Positions 1-9,457 of a stretch of 64,000 nucleotides of DNA are shown one piece after another. The translations under genes were made by a program, and so were the position numbers. Numbering within the stretch: the stretch's first letter is position 1; each line of letters opens with the position of its first letter. The notes below the pieces were generated by a model that saw only the letters and a program-made list of their open reading frames with translations, had not been told where the DNA came from and ran no database searches. This DNA is from a virus. Location: the IMG/VR virus record IMGVR_UViG_3300049489_001303, positions 106,145 through 170,144 of that record. One strand, written 5' to 3'.

Positions 1-810
1 GCCATCCAAGGTCAGGATATTGGGTACGGCGTTCTCAACAACGTAGTACCCCCGGTACTCCACATCATTGCCAGACACAACACTGGTGATCTCCAGCATA
101 TCGCCGACCTGACAACGGGCCATATCTGCAGTCAGATCCGTCAGGGTATAGTCCCCGGTAGGCCCCGCCACCTGAGCCATCAGGCCAGCGCTGCCCGACG
201 CTACTACGGTGGTTCCCCGCTGCCCCATGAAGCGCAGTGTGTCCCCGCGTCTGATGCCCTCGTTGTACCAGTCCCATGACGTAGGGAGATAGGCCATGCG
301 GCTGTCAGAAACCCGGTTACCCACTGTCTTCTGGATCTTTCTCCAGGCCACACCCCGTTGGGGCTCATAGTTGCCACCAACAGACAAGGAGCGGCGGAAA
401 GGATCCTCAACGAATCGGACGATACCATCATCCGGATTCATGAAGAACTCCACATTCTTGTCCATGACTATCTGCGGATCAAAGATGGTGTTCTGCAGTG
501 TGTTGACGTTCATCACCGCGCCGGGGGGATCATAGATGTAGCGGTCTTCTGACCCATCCTCGCCCTTGGCGTAGTTGATTTCAGTCTCGTCGATCAGCCA
601 TAGCTTCCACAACTCACGGTTGAACACCGGAGTGTCAACGACACCCGTAGCCAACACGTTGGACATCAGGTCCAGATACACCTGGCTGAGGTAGGTCTCG
701 GAGGCCTGATAGAAAGCCTCCAGGTCTTCTGTATCACGGAAAAAGCGTTGCCAGAAACCTGACAGGCTCTGAAACAGAACAGAAGAAGTGTCACCGGTAA
801 ACGTACCCAT
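1..810 (-). CDS. Putative baseplate protein, partial (C-terminus beyond window)
   Basis: The minus frame is open from an ATG at 810 to the window edge, giving at least 270 residues. It is preceded by a GAGGT Shine-Dalgarno inside the end of the gpJ-like gene. The N-terminus (MGTFTGDTSSVLFQSLSGFW) is followed by a helical, aromatic-rich segment and then by beta-rich sequence. I do not recognise a domain. Its position directly after the gp25-like and gpJ-like wedge genes, with only 7 bases between, suggests a further baseplate or tail-fibre-attachment protein. The role is inferred from order only. Confidence 0.7.
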   Translation of the reverse strand, partial: MGTFTGDTSSVLFQSLSGFWQRFFRDTEDLEAFYQASETYLSQVYLDLMSNVLATGVVDTPVFNRELWKLWLIDETEINYAKGEDGSEDRYIYDPPGAVMNVNTLQNTIFDPQIVMDKNVEFFMNPDDGIVRFVEDPFRRSLSVGGNYEPQRGVAWRKIQKTVGNRVSDSRMAYLPTSWDWYNEGIRRGDTLRFMGQRGTTVVASGSAGLMAQVAGPTGDYTLTDLTADMARCQVGDMLEITSVVSGNDVEYRGYYVVENAVPNILTLDG

Positions 811-817
811 CTGGATT

Positions 818-2929
818 CTAATACCTCAGCACGAACGTAATAAGGTCTGCTCGTGTTTTGTAGGATGTCGTCCTGTCTGTGATACCCATCCAATTGTACC
901 ACGTATTCAACTCCGCGACAGTGTCAATGTTACCGCTGAGTATCTTGCCATTGGCCAGGAGCTCTGCGGGGGTTACGAGGTCCGAACCATTTGAAAGCGT
1001 GACGCCATTGCTCTGGTCCTCCACGGGGAAGATCGACACGATGTCCGTGCTTTCAAACATTGCCTGCTGCCCATCCGGGGCGTTCAGGGTGAAGCGTAAT
1101 GTGACGGGATACATCGTTGAAATCTGAGCATAAGTGCTGCGCAGGAACGTCGTGATGTCCGACGAATCCAGCATCAGGTTGTCATTGAAGGCGTTAATGT
1201 AGTCTGTCAGCCCGACAGCCGCGGTATCCGTATCGAGGGTGGTGCCCTCCTGCAGCTTGTAGTCAACCTGGAAGTTTATCCACACAGGATGGCGTGAGCG
1301 CACCAGATGATTAGCAACAGCTGTTCGGCGGCTGCGACTGACAACATAGCTATGAATGGGAGCAAAGCCCTGAAGACTCTCATAGGTCACCTGCAGTTTC
1401 TTACCGTCGAAGGCTGCAACCTGGGTTCCCAGATTGAGTAAATTGATTGCCGCCAGAGACTGTGCCTTCTCGGGATTGGTCACCTGAAGCTGATATTGGG
1501 TGTCCGAAGGAACTGTTGTGGTCGTGTTTACAGGCGTGCCATTGACCCTCGTGACAAACACAATTTTGCCTGTAATAGGATCCGCCATGGTGCTGCCAGC
1601 CGGCGCATCCAGCATCTCAACCCAGGTTACGTCCAGAATCGGACCCGTCAGTGCTACCTTACCGGGCTGATGCGTCAGATTGGATGTCCCATAAGGCACT
1701 TCCGGATAGTCTACATGCGCCGCGGCGATCCTGGTAACTGTCGGAGGGTCCCCGGGTGTGAAATTGATATTCTCATAATCGGGAGGCAAATAACCGATGG
1801 AATATGTAATAGTCTGGGTAGTATCTGACACCACCGGAAACGGGTTGCTATCGCTGACGGTCAACTCATGGGCTGACACACTGGTGATCAGGTACTCCTG
1901 GGGACTGTTAACCAATCCGGACTTTACCTTGAGAACATAGCCAACCTTCACGCCGAGGGTGACATAATCATAGCCAGTCTCATATGTCAGCCCCGGATCC
2001 CTGAAGGTATTGATAAGGCCATCAGCGCGTGGGAAGTAGCCCCCCACCGTGCACATTTCGGTGACGCTGGTACGGGGAAGGGTCACGTAGGTATCATAGC
2101 AACCACCCACATGCAGCAACATATGCGCCCCGAGCTCCTTGGGCACATCACGGACCATCTCTGGTTCACCCATACCCACCGTCATCGTCTCCTCGATAAG
2201 GGGGAACTCGTTCTGCAGAGTCACATCACAGGACCGATTATTCACCAAGTTCCGGACAGAAATGACCGTATCGGCCCTCTGTAGCAGCTGATCAGTGCTC
2301 TCGACATCGTTGCCACCTTCAGAAGAGACCACTGTCTCGGCATATATGAGGTCCGACAGGCCTATGGGGGCCACTACTCGCATAAAGCGGCCCGGCTCAG
2401 TCTTGTAGCTGGCCCCGGGGGCGCTTGCTCTCAGGGGAATGTCGGCGACATACTCAACCAGCTGCCCCTTCGTGTCATACACGGGAAACTGGGCGTCTTC
2501 AGAGATCGCGAAGTCCGTACCATCCGTGTTCAGCACGAACTTCTGAGCCGCTGTCTTAAAGAACTCGGAACGTACAGATATGGTACGGGGTATCCGGCGC
2601 TGCAGATGCACACGAGCACTAACCGTGACGTAGGTGCCGCCTTTACGTGTCACGAACCAGTTCGACAGGATCTCGTTGACGGACTGCTTGATGTCCTCCT
2701 CATCAGTGAGTTCTTCCTGAATACGCAACAGGGACTGGCGTGCAGATACGCGATCTACCTCTCCGCGGAGGAAAGCGTACATCGTGGCGAAGCCGGTAAC
2801 CATGAGGTCCCTGATGGCACTGCCGGCTTCATAGTTACCCTCAGGAACTTTCTCTTTCAGAAAGCCCACCAGGAAGGCTTCGGCGTCCCTCAGATCTGTT
2901 TGACTGATAGTTGTTTTGTAGCCGTCCAT
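818..2929 (-). CDS. Baseplate wedge protein, gpJ/gp6-like
   Basis: A 703-residue protein. The N-terminus (MDGYKTTISQTDLRDAEAFL, then a stretch of the type Y-x-x-GSAIRDLMVTGFA) is typical of large baseplate J-like wedge proteins, in which an early helical domain is followed by beta domains. In this family the protein forms the inner wedge ring with gp25 and connects hub to sheath. The gene begins just after the stop of the gp25-like gene and ends 7 bases before the next start, so translation is probably coupled. It is longer than P2 gpJ (about 300 residues) and closer to the T4 gp6 size class. The family call rests on the N-terminal pattern and gene order, without a search. Confidence 0.72.
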   Translation of the reverse strand: MDGYKTTISQTDLRDAEAFLVGFLKEKVPEGNYEAGSAIRDLMVTGFATMYAFLRGEVDRVSARQSLLRIQEELTDEEDIKQSVNEILSNWFVTRKGGTYVTVSARVHLQRRIPRTISVRSEFFKTAAQKFVLNTDGTDFAISEDAQFPVYDTKGQLVEYVADIPLRASAPGASYKTEPGRFMRVVAPIGLSDLIYAETVVSSEGGNDVESTDQLLQRADTVISVRNLVNNRSCDVTLQNEFPLIEETMTVGMGEPEMVRDVPKELGAHMLLHVGGCYDTYVTLPRTSVTEMCTVGGYFPRADGLINTFRDPGLTYETGYDYVTLGVKVGYVLKVKSGLVNSPQEYLITSVSAHELTVSDSNPFPVVSDTTQTITYSIGYLPPDYENINFTPGDPPTVTRIAAAHVDYPEVPYGTSNLTHQPGKVALTGPILDVTWVEMLDAPAGSTMADPITGKIVFVTRVNGTPVNTTTTVPSDTQYQLQVTNPEKAQSLAAINLLNLGTQVAAFDGKKLQVTYESLQGFAPIHSYVVSRSRRTAVANHLVRSRHPVWINFQVDYKLQEGTTLDTDTAAVGLTDYINAFNDNLMLDSSDITTFLRSTYAQISTMYPVTLRFTLNAPDGQQAMFESTDIVSIFPVEDQSNGVTLSNGSDLVTPAELLANGKILSGNIDTVAELNTWYNWMGITDRTTSYKTRADLITFVLRY

Positions 2930-2930
2930 T

Positions 2931-3380
2931 TTAGTATTTGGATACCCCTATAGTCGCTACCGCGGTCTCCGCAGACTCACCGGCTTTGTTTTTCAACCTG
3001 ATCCACACCTCAAACCCGGTGTCCTTGGGTTCATAACCGATAACCTCGGCACTCATCAACTGCTCCGTATCGTCAAAGCCACCATCAATATCCTGCCGAC
3101 GAACCTGCGCCGCGGCGTCTGCTACTGACATTTCCACCGTGTCTGACACAAGGGAATTCCCCCTGGAAATGTTGGAGCCTATCAACCCTCCGAAAACCGT
3201 ACCGTAATCTTTGTTGAGGATATCACTACCCACCGGAGTCATCAAGGTTTTAGCGAATCTATTGATAAGAGCTTGCAACCCTGTCATTTTCAGTGGGGCT
3301 GCGTAGGCAAACTCGAAACAGCGAAAGCCGTGCAGATCATCTGCCGAAACGCCCTGGAAATGTATGTCGTACCTTGGCAT
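2931..3380 (-). CDS. Baseplate wedge protein, gp25/gpW-like
   Basis: A 149-residue protein. The central part (LQALINRFAKTLMTPVGSDI, then LNKDYGT and Gly-rich sequence) matches the gp25/GPW family pattern, in which a helix is followed by T-x-x-G and an acidic Y-G turn. The family normally has about 100-150 residues and forms the conserved wedge component that nucleates the sheath. It sits immediately upstream of the gpJ-like gene, the usual arrangement in contractile tails. The C-terminal third (about residues 105-149) looks like a small beta domain ending in a Val/Ile-rich strand. Confidence 0.82.
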   Translation of the reverse strand: MPRYDIHFQGVSADDLHGFRCFEFAYAAPLKMTGLQALINRFAKTLMTPVGSDILNKDYGTVFGGLIGSNISRGNSLVSDTVEMSVADAAAQVRRQDIDGGFDDTEQLMSAEVIGYEPKDTGFEVWIRLKNKAGESAETAVATIGVSKY

Positions 3381-3387
3381 CTTCGCT

Positions 3388-4641
3388 CTACACCACTACT
3401 ACCCCCACAGAGGTGTTCTCTGTGGTTGATGGCAAGCCCGTCGGCTCTGCGTTAAGCGCTGCTCTTTTAGTCTGAGACCGCGCCGCTTTCTCTTCATAAA
3501 CGATCGCACGTTTCTGTGCGCTGTTTGCCGCCGCCGTGTTGTAAGCCGACTTGTCCCTGTTCAATAGTTTCTCAGCACGCTTACGTGCCATCATGTCGAT
3601 CTGTATCTGCTCAGTGACCTTGCCACCATACGAATCCTCGGGATCCTTACCAAGGAGCGTGGTGTTGGGGAGGGCCCCGACTCTGTAAGCAGGGATAGAC
3701 TCAAAGACCATCTCAGCTGTGACGTTTGTATAGCTGTCTACCTGCACAAACAGGTCTGCCCAGGCTTTCTCAGTATTGAAGGTGTGCTCCGTGCCTATGA
3801 GGTTACCCCCGGACAGGGCCCCGGCGTCCACATACCCGGAAATGGCGTTACGTGCAGACCCGGGAGACAGACAGAGGTTGCGAGCCTTCAATGCCGGATA
3901 CACCAGCTCCAGCTTCCGAAGAAGGATCGCCAGTGTGCGCAGTTGCTGCTCGCTGTAGTCAGCGTAGACCACATTTTCAAAAGAGTTCCCCCAGATAGCT
4001 TTATTGCCCGAGCTGCGCGGGTTATTGCGCACAAACAGGGCCTCCTCGAGAAGGATAGAAAGGCAGGTCTCCTGTACCTCAGCACAGTTCTTGAACGCGA
4101 TGTTACAGTCTCCCACAACATACAGATCCCCCAGCCGACTCACAAGGAAGTGCGCTGGTTGGGTGGCTGCCCTGCCCGCGTGCTTCTGAGATTCAGAGGC
4201 TATCCGGTAGCCATGAAACAGCGTGATCGGATCAGAGCCACGGGCAATATAAACGGTGTCAGCTTTGTACTCAACGGCAATAGCACCCTGCCCCGCGGAA
4301 GTGGAGTTAAGCCACCCCGTCCCCTTGGTATCGGCGTGCCACCCCTGCCCGAAAGACCCGAGAACAACGAAGGAGATCTCCCGGGAAGTGCTGTACGGTA
4401 TGTACATTGTGCTGCTGATTTCAGCCTGTATCAGCTTACAACTGGGTGGAAAACCCTCTGCAGAAATAACACTTCGCGGTGTCCCGCTGTATTTGCTGAG
4501 CGGCCCGGAGGACACGACGCTGTTATTCACGTACGCCGCGGCGTTGTCATAATGCTGCCGAGCCACCGCGTTCAGATAGACAGAATAGTCATCTGTCTTA
4601 TCCCGGGTGTAGGAGCTGCTCTGGCTGCGGGTATCCACCAT
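3388..4641 (-). CDS. Virion protein with amidase-like central region (tentative)
   Basis: A 417-residue protein whose ATG overlaps the stop of the sigma-factor gene (TAATG). Residues about 85-175 read like an N-acetylmuramoyl-L-alanine amidase or PGRP-type fold: a hydrophobic strand followed by GQGWHADTKGTG, then PAHFLVSRLGDLYVVGDCN, which resembles the 'sahylidrdG.iyqlv' strand of amidase-2 proteins. A complete zinc triad is not evident. The C-terminus (about residues 340-400) is Lys/Arg/Ala-rich and likely helical. The setting between hub and wedge genes fits a baseplate-associated protein that could bind or cut peptidoglycan. It may equally be an inactive structural protein. Confidence 0.5.
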   Translation of the reverse strand: MVDTRSQSSSYTRDKTDDYSVYLNAVARQHYDNAAAYVNNSVVSSGPLSKYSGTPRSVISAEGFPPSCKLIQAEISSTMYIPYSTSREISFVVLGSFGQGWHADTKGTGWLNSTSAGQGAIAVEYKADTVYIARGSDPITLFHGYRIASESQKHAGRAATQPAHFLVSRLGDLYVVGDCNIAFKNCAEVQETCLSILLEEALFVRNNPRSSGNKAIWGNSFENVVYADYSEQQLRTLAILLRKLELVYPALKARNLCLSPGSARNAISGYVDAGALSGGNLIGTEHTFNTEKAWADLFVQVDSYTNVTAEMVFESIPAYRVGALPNTTLLGKDPEDSYGGKVTEQIQIDMMARKRAEKLLNRDKSAYNTAAANSAQKRAIVYEEKAARSQTKRAALNAEPTGLPSTTENTSVGVVVV

Positions 4642-5363
4642 TAAAAGGTCCTCTTATGGGCTTCCAGGAGCCCATCCACCAGCTTGCGCCGCTTATAGCT
4701 GAGTTGCCCCTGAGTAAGCTTGTACTTGGCACATAGCTGCGCATTGTTCAGCTCTTTGGCGCCATCATAGCCCGTGATGTCCTTGAACATCTTTTTATCC
4801 TCGGCATCCAGTCCGTGGAAGAACATATCCATGACTGAGGCCCCGCCACTGCTGGGCATCTGTGCAGACTGGAAATCCATGGTGGCGCCGGCAGATTCAA
4901 CCAGTTCTCGGACGCCATAGGCCTTGCCGAACTCGATAACTTTTTTGTGCGACCATTTGAGGTGGTCGGCCATCTCCTCAGACGTAGGATCCCTGCCCAG
5001 ATCATCCACCAGCTGGTTCTGCGCCACGCTGTATGTATTGTAAAGAAGCTGCTTATTCTCAGGCAAACGTGCTACGTTCTGGTAGGGGTACACAGACCGC
5101 GACAGTTTTCTTAACCGTGAGGTAACATGCGTGCCGATGGACGCTCCGCGGTTGGGATCGTAGGTCTTGAGGGCTTCAGCCGTAAGCAGGCGAGCTTTGG
5201 CTTCCAGCGCTGGCCCGGGGACCGACGACTGCCACTTGCTGACCTCACGATAAATCAACGGCTGCAGGCGCGTCAGAAGAGCCTCGAGCTTATCAGCCCT
5301 TCCGGTCTGCTTCCACTCACGCCAGAGCGTAAGATCCTGGTCTTGTCGTGCACTAATGTCCAT
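4641..5363 (-). CDS. RNA polymerase sigma factor, sigma-70 family
   Basis: A 240-residue protein. The early-middle part has sigma region 2 character, including LKTYDPNRGASIGTHVTSRL followed by a basic helix and an RLPENK motif as in RpoD-like proteins. Residues about 122-150 (LGRDPTSEEMADHLKW, then S-H-K-K-V) are a typical region 3 helix-turn-helix. The C-terminus (about 190-240) has a region-4-like basic helix pair. I chose ATG 5363 because AAGGG lies five bases upstream; a GTG at 5369 overlapping the hub stop is possible. It probably redirects host RNA polymerase to phage promoters, and its place in the baseplate operon suggests late production. Confidence 0.82.
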   Translation of the reverse strand: MDISARQDQDLTLWREWKQTGRADKLEALLTRLQPLIYREVSKWQSSVPGPALEAKARLLTAEALKTYDPNRGASIGTHVTSRLRKLSRSVYPYQNVARLPENKQLLYNTYSVAQNQLVDDLGRDPTSEEMADHLKWSHKKVIEFGKAYGVRELVESAGATMDFQSAQMPSSGGASVMDMFFHGLDAEDKKMFKDITGYDGAKELNNAQLCAKYKLTQGQLSYKRRKLVDGLLEAHKRTF

Positions 5364-5365
5364 GA

Positions 5366-8300
5366 TCACCCTTGGGGGTATTTGTATCCAGCTACACTCA
5401 GAACAATTTTACGATATTGCTCAAGCCTGTCGTCCCAATTATCACGTGTCTGAGCCATACCCGTCTCCGGGCCGGCCTTTTTAAACTCTTTAACCGGGGG
5501 GTATTCCTCCGCGGGACCCACGTTAGAGTAGGCTGGGTCGGGAGTATTACCCGGACCTTGCAACAATTTGTAGATTCGTGACCAGTAAACGGCCCCCTGG
5601 CTCCCCTTCGAGTCACCCGCCTCGCTGTAGAATCGCATCTCTTTAGCTCCCCGGACACTCTCAGCTTTGGCGGCGTCACCACCATGCCAGATACTGATAT
5701 AGTCCTGCAGGCTGCACGCCGGCCGCGCCGCAAAGCGCATGGCCATTTCATAGTTCTCATACAACGGCGCCAGCTTCGCAGTGGCCTTCAAGAAGCTGTT
5801 ATTTGTCAACTTCGACAGGTCACCCGTGAGTTCTATATCCTTCCCGGAATCATCCGACGCGATGAGAAGCTCTCTCCAGTTGAACACCGCCGGCTTCGTG
5901 GAATTGGCGTCGCCGTACAGGAATTTGGCATAGTTGGTTTGAGCGGCTGTCAGGTACTGGAAAGCCAGCGTAATATCCGGGATAACCTCTATGGGGTACA
6001 TATCAGCTTTTTTAATAGGTATCCTGACCTGATACTCCTGGGGCTCCGACGTAGGAGTATTGCTCACCCCCGTGAAGTCCGCATCGTTATCCCCGCTGTC
6101 CTCGATCACTTGCCTGACGGCCGCTGTCTCAGGGTCTCCTCCAGTGCCCGTCGAAACACTGGTGGGCTTAAGACCCGCCTCAGCTTGCTTCTTCCACATC
6201 TCAAGGTTGTCCGTATCATTCATAGCTTCTGTGTGGGCAACATTCGGGGGATCCAGATGCACCCACCGCTGAGTCCTGGCACTCATCTTACCGTTATTCG
6301 CTCCTCGGATATCCACATGTGTGCTGCCGCCACCGTAGGGGTAGTATCCTACGCCATGGCCTGTCGGGAAAGCATCCAGACAAAACAGCCAGAGCTCCTC
6401 CTGAGAAACACCCTCCACCTTAAAGTCGAGAGCTATAGCTCCTGAATGAAGCCCGCCCTTAGGGGCTCCATTCTCGTAGTAACCCTTGGTATTCTCTGTC
6501 GCTGCAAACCTATAGCCCGACACAATGTTTATAGCTTTACCGGGAAACCCCTGTGCCACGGTCTCAATGATGTTGATCGTTGCGGGGTTCATGGGTAATG
6601 CCCCCGGACGATCTGCTCTACAAAGGGTATTCCAGGTATCTTTCTGCTCCTGCGTCCAAGAGGCCCAATCGTTACCTGGCCACTCCAGCTTCTTACCTTT
6701 GCCCCTGATGATAGTCTTCTTGCCGGGCTTAGGAGCCTTGGTGGCAGCTTTTGCAGCCTCCCCCTGTTTCCCTGCAGTTTTTGTGGGGGGTATAGTCATC
6801 GTGATTAAACGCCCACCACCCCCGCCTTGAGCACTATCTGCCTGCACCTGCGCTGTTGTAGCGCCGGTAACCCCTGCAAACTCCTCCAGGCTTCTGGAGA
6901 AGGAGAAGGAGACCGTTGTCGTCATGCTACCCTGGGCGTTCAGGTTGTGGGACACCCCGGTGATGTACATGAAGATGTCCATCCCGGATTCATCTTTGTC
7001 GAAGATTACACCGGGGAACCCCGGTAGGACGTAGGGGTTAAAAGCCATATTTACGGTGCCGCTGCGCTCGCAGTAACGTCTGCGGTAGTACTCGTACTGA
7101 GCGTAATCCTCGAAGATCTGACTGAGGGGTCCATCAGATGTCTGAGGGCTCTCGACGTTACCAGTGCTCTTCAGATCCTGGGCAAGCACGAACATCCACT
7201 CCGGGGCACTGGCCTGAGCCGACGTAGGACCTATGAAAAACTCCTCGGGGAACAGAAGCATATTCTTGGAACTCTCGACACCACCTGTCAATAGCTGCTT
7301 CATGCGTTTACGCACAGGCACAGGATAACCAGTAACCAGAACTGCACTGATGAGCGCCGCACTGGATGCTGCTTCATCTGATTCCCCGAAGAGTATCGTT
7401 TTGGTTACAGAGTTCTCATTGAGATACAACCTTGTGGGCTGCCCGTTGTAATTCTCCGAGTAGCCCCAGTCTGTTATCTGGGAAGGGAAAAACACGTTGC
7501 ATACCGGAGGAAGCGCGAAATAAAGAGAGGGCTTCACATAGTGCGACGCAATCGTGGTGTTGGCATCCGCTTTGGCCCCCACCAGGCCATCGGCCATGTG
7601 TGTATCTTTGTTGAGCTGCACCGCGGGAGGCGCCGGCACCGCCAACACCTCCATATACATGTATCCCAGCACAGCCTGCAGCAGATCCCATGCGGACCCC
7701 GAGTTACCAACGCTCTCACCAACACGGGTCTGCAATACCTCCAGGATCTTCATCTCCTGTGCTGCTTTTATGAGAGGGAAGCACCCACCATTATCATAGT
7801 TACTGGGGCTATCATCGATCCCCGGGAAGCCGGCCCAACGCTTATAGAAGCCGGTCATCAAAAGCCACCTACCAAAGAAGTTGCGCCCGGGAACCGATGC
7901 CGCGGTCTTGGGGAGCTTTACCTCAAAATTGGAGATGCTGTTATTATCCCCTGCCACAACTTCAGGAACATCCGTGTTACTGGTACTGATCTCGGACAGT
8001 AGCGCTCTGAACACATTCAACACAAACTCGATGGGCCGCTTGATGGGGTTACCCACAGAATTGCCATCGGGCTTTGTCAGCCCTTCATAAAACAGGCTGG
8101 CCGGATATAGTACTTTCGGCTCTGTAAAGTATGACGCATCGGAATTGCCCACAGCACTAAGAGCCTGAACCATGTCATCTACTGACGATATGTAGAAGAA
8201 CTGCAGCTGTCTGAAAATAGCCGCCTGTCCCAGGCAGTTCAGCTGCATCGATCGGCCACGGGGGTTGTTCTGATATGAAATACCCACAATCTCATATTCG

Positions 8301-8542
8301 CCCATAAGGCGCAGGGTGGGTTGTTCATCCCAGTGATAGTCCAGATAAAAAACAACCACTTGGATGCGATCTTCAGCCCCCAGGCGACGCAATAACCTGT
8401 GTGGTGTGACTGTCAACGTTGCCGTGGGAACTTGCCAGACGCCGAAGGACGTGGACACGTTCTCAACGGGGATCTCCAGGCCATTGATATAAACCAGCCA
8501 GGCGCCCAAATGAAAGTCGCTGCTGCTGTAGTTAGTTGCCAT
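5366..8542 (-). CDS. Baseplate hub protein with M15-type peptidase domain
   Basis: A 1058-residue protein starting at ATG 8542 (SD GGAG ten bases upstream), although the frame stays open to 8578. The N-terminal half has hub/gpD-like character: an early strand-rich domain and, near residues 500-560, PYVLPGFPGVIFDKDESG followed by an ITGVSHNL strand, as in tail hub proteins. Residues about 610-750 resemble a peptidase M15/DUF882-like domain, with LHSGAIALDFKV carrying the first His and Asp and GGSTHVDIRG carrying the last His ligand of a zinc site. Such domains cut peptide cross-links of peptidoglycan during injection. The C-terminal 300 residues are unassigned and helical. Confidence 0.78.
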   Translation of the reverse strand: MATNYSSSDFHLGAWLVYINGLEIPVENVSTSFGVWQVPTATLTVTPHRLLRRLGAEDRIQVVVFYLDYHWDEQPTLRLMGEYEIVGISYQNNPRGRSMQLNCLGQAAIFRQLQFFYISSVDDMVQALSAVGNSDASYFTEPKVLYPASLFYEGLTKPDGNSVGNPIKRPIEFVLNVFRALLSEISTSNTDVPEVVAGDNNSISNFEVKLPKTAASVPGRNFFGRWLLMTGFYKRWAGFPGIDDSPSNYDNGGCFPLIKAAQEMKILEVLQTRVGESVGNSGSAWDLLQAVLGYMYMEVLAVPAPPAVQLNKDTHMADGLVGAKADANTTIASHYVKPSLYFALPPVCNVFFPSQITDWGYSENYNGQPTRLYLNENSVTKTILFGESDEAASSAALISAVLVTGYPVPVRKRMKQLLTGGVESSKNMLLFPEEFFIGPTSAQASAPEWMFVLAQDLKSTGNVESPQTSDGPLSQIFEDYAQYEYYRRRYCERSGTVNMAFNPYVLPGFPGVIFDKDESGMDIFMYITGVSHNLNAQGSMTTTVSFSFSRSLEEFAGVTGATTAQVQADSAQGGGGGRLITMTIPPTKTAGKQGEAAKAATKAPKPGKKTIIRGKGKKLEWPGNDWASWTQEQKDTWNTLCRADRPGALPMNPATINIIETVAQGFPGKAINIVSGYRFAATENTKGYYENGAPKGGLHSGAIALDFKVEGVSQEELWLFCLDAFPTGHGVGYYPYGGGSTHVDIRGANNGKMSARTQRWVHLDPPNVAHTEAMNDTDNLEMWKKQAEAGLKPTSVSTGTGGDPETAAVRQVIEDSGDNDADFTGVSNTPTSEPQEYQVRIPIKKADMYPIEVIPDITLAFQYLTAAQTNYAKFLYGDANSTKPAVFNWRELLIASDDSGKDIELTGDLSKLTNNSFLKATAKLAPLYENYEMAMRFAARPACSLQDYISIWHGGDAAKAESVRGAKEMRFYSEAGDSKGSQGAVYWSRIYKLLQGPGNTPDPAYSNVGPAEEYPPVKEFKKAGPETGMAQTRDNWDDRLEQYRKIVLSVAGYKYPQG

Positions 8543-9032
8543 TGTTGTCCATCTCCATGTACGCTGCCAGAAGCACAACCGCCGACATGCCTGCTACACG
8601 GAGAACTGGACTGTTAGACTCGAGAGCAGCCAGGAGCAGAGTTACCTGAGAGGTCGGCAGATTGTATCCGGCGAAGGCTCTCGCTGCATTCTGGAAAAAG
8701 GGCATATCCGAAAGGAGGTCATCCGCGATCGCCTTGCTGTTCCGCTTCTCACATATTGGAACCTGTAAGGCTTTACGGCGGGGCAGTAATCGGAGAAATA
8801 TGGGTGAAATATTGGAGTCGAGCACTCTCAGAATGGTCTCACGGGTACTTACCGCCGGGGTTGTGGTATTCACCACCGTCTTCAGGAACTTAACCCGGAG
8901 AGCCTCAAAAGCTTCCATATACTGGAAGCTCCTCGACATCACCACCTCAACGTCGATCATGGGACCGCGGTGGCACCCCCTGAAGGTTGTCGAGGTTCTG
9001 TCCCCGGTGTTGAATCTCCAAGTAAACGCCAT
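8532..9032 (-). CDS. Conserved phage protein of unknown function (baseplate operon)
   Basis: A 166-residue protein. The ATG at 9032 is preferred over the in-frame GTG at 9044 because a GGAG lies eleven bases before it. Both overlap the end of the upstream gene. Beta sequence at the N-terminus (AFTWRFNTGDRTSTTFRG) is followed by helical Leu/Arg-rich sequence and a hydrophobic C-terminal stretch (LRVAGMSAVVLLAAYME) that could be a buried helix. The last bases overlap the start of the hub gene by 11 bases, implying coupled expression. I do not recognise a family. Confidence 0.7.
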   Translation of the reverse strand: MAFTWRFNTGDRTSTTFRGCHRGPMIDVEVVMSRSFQYMEAFEALRVKFLKTVVNTTTPAVSTRETILRVLDSNISPIFLRLLPRRKALQVPICEKRNSKAIADDLLSDMPFFQNAARAFAGYNLPTSQVTLLLAALESNSPVLRVAGMSAVVLLAAYMEMDNNGN

Positions 9033-9034
9033 GG

Positions 9035-9439
9035 CTACGGCCACTCCACTACGGCTGTTTTGGTTGCTTCGTTTCCGAACTCATCGAGCTGTGACACCCC
9101 GACAACGATCGTGCTGTTGCGGCGCCAGGCCTGGCTCTTACGTATCTTTATCCACATGCGCTGACCGTCATAGGGCCGAACAACGATGCTGTAGGGGGAA
9201 TCATGTGCTGGGAGGTACGTAGCACCCGCATCCTCGCTGATGGTTGTGCTATTTGCCAAGTCATCGGGGGAAAGTGTGCTGCTATAGCAGTAAATGTAGA
9301 ACTCAATCCAGCTATCCAACAGCACATTGATAGCACCGTCCACAGGCGATGACAACTGGAAACGCGGCTCTATATTGCTGGAAGGTGCACCATTCTGGTG
9401 ACGCCCCCAGGCCAGATTACCAAAGCCGCCCGTTGTCAT
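9035..9439 (-). CDS. Ig-like virion surface or tail protein (unknown)
   Basis: A 134-residue protein. The composition and strand pattern (RFQLSSPVDGAINVLLDSWI near the start, and TKTAVVEW at the end) resemble bacterial Ig-like or FN3-like sandwich domains that decorate tails. It has no signal peptide and no catalytic motif. It is followed immediately by the 166-residue gene whose start overlaps its stop. The Ig-like label is inferred from the 'S-P-x-D-G-A' opening and beta periodicity only. Confidence 0.6.
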   Translation of the reverse strand: MTTGGFGNLAWGRHQNGAPSSNIEPRFQLSSPVDGAINVLLDSWIEFYIYCYSSTLSPDDLANSTTISEDAGATYLPAHDSPYSIVVRPYDGQRMWIKIRKSQAWRRNSTIVVGVSQLDEFGNEATKTAVVEWP

Positions 9440-9457
9440 GTAGAAACCTCCAGAGCC

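Noticed and set aside
3784-4644. Plus-strand frame of 286 codons
   Set aside because: Lies antisense to a well-coupled structural gene; translation has no domain, many Arg/Pro, no SD.
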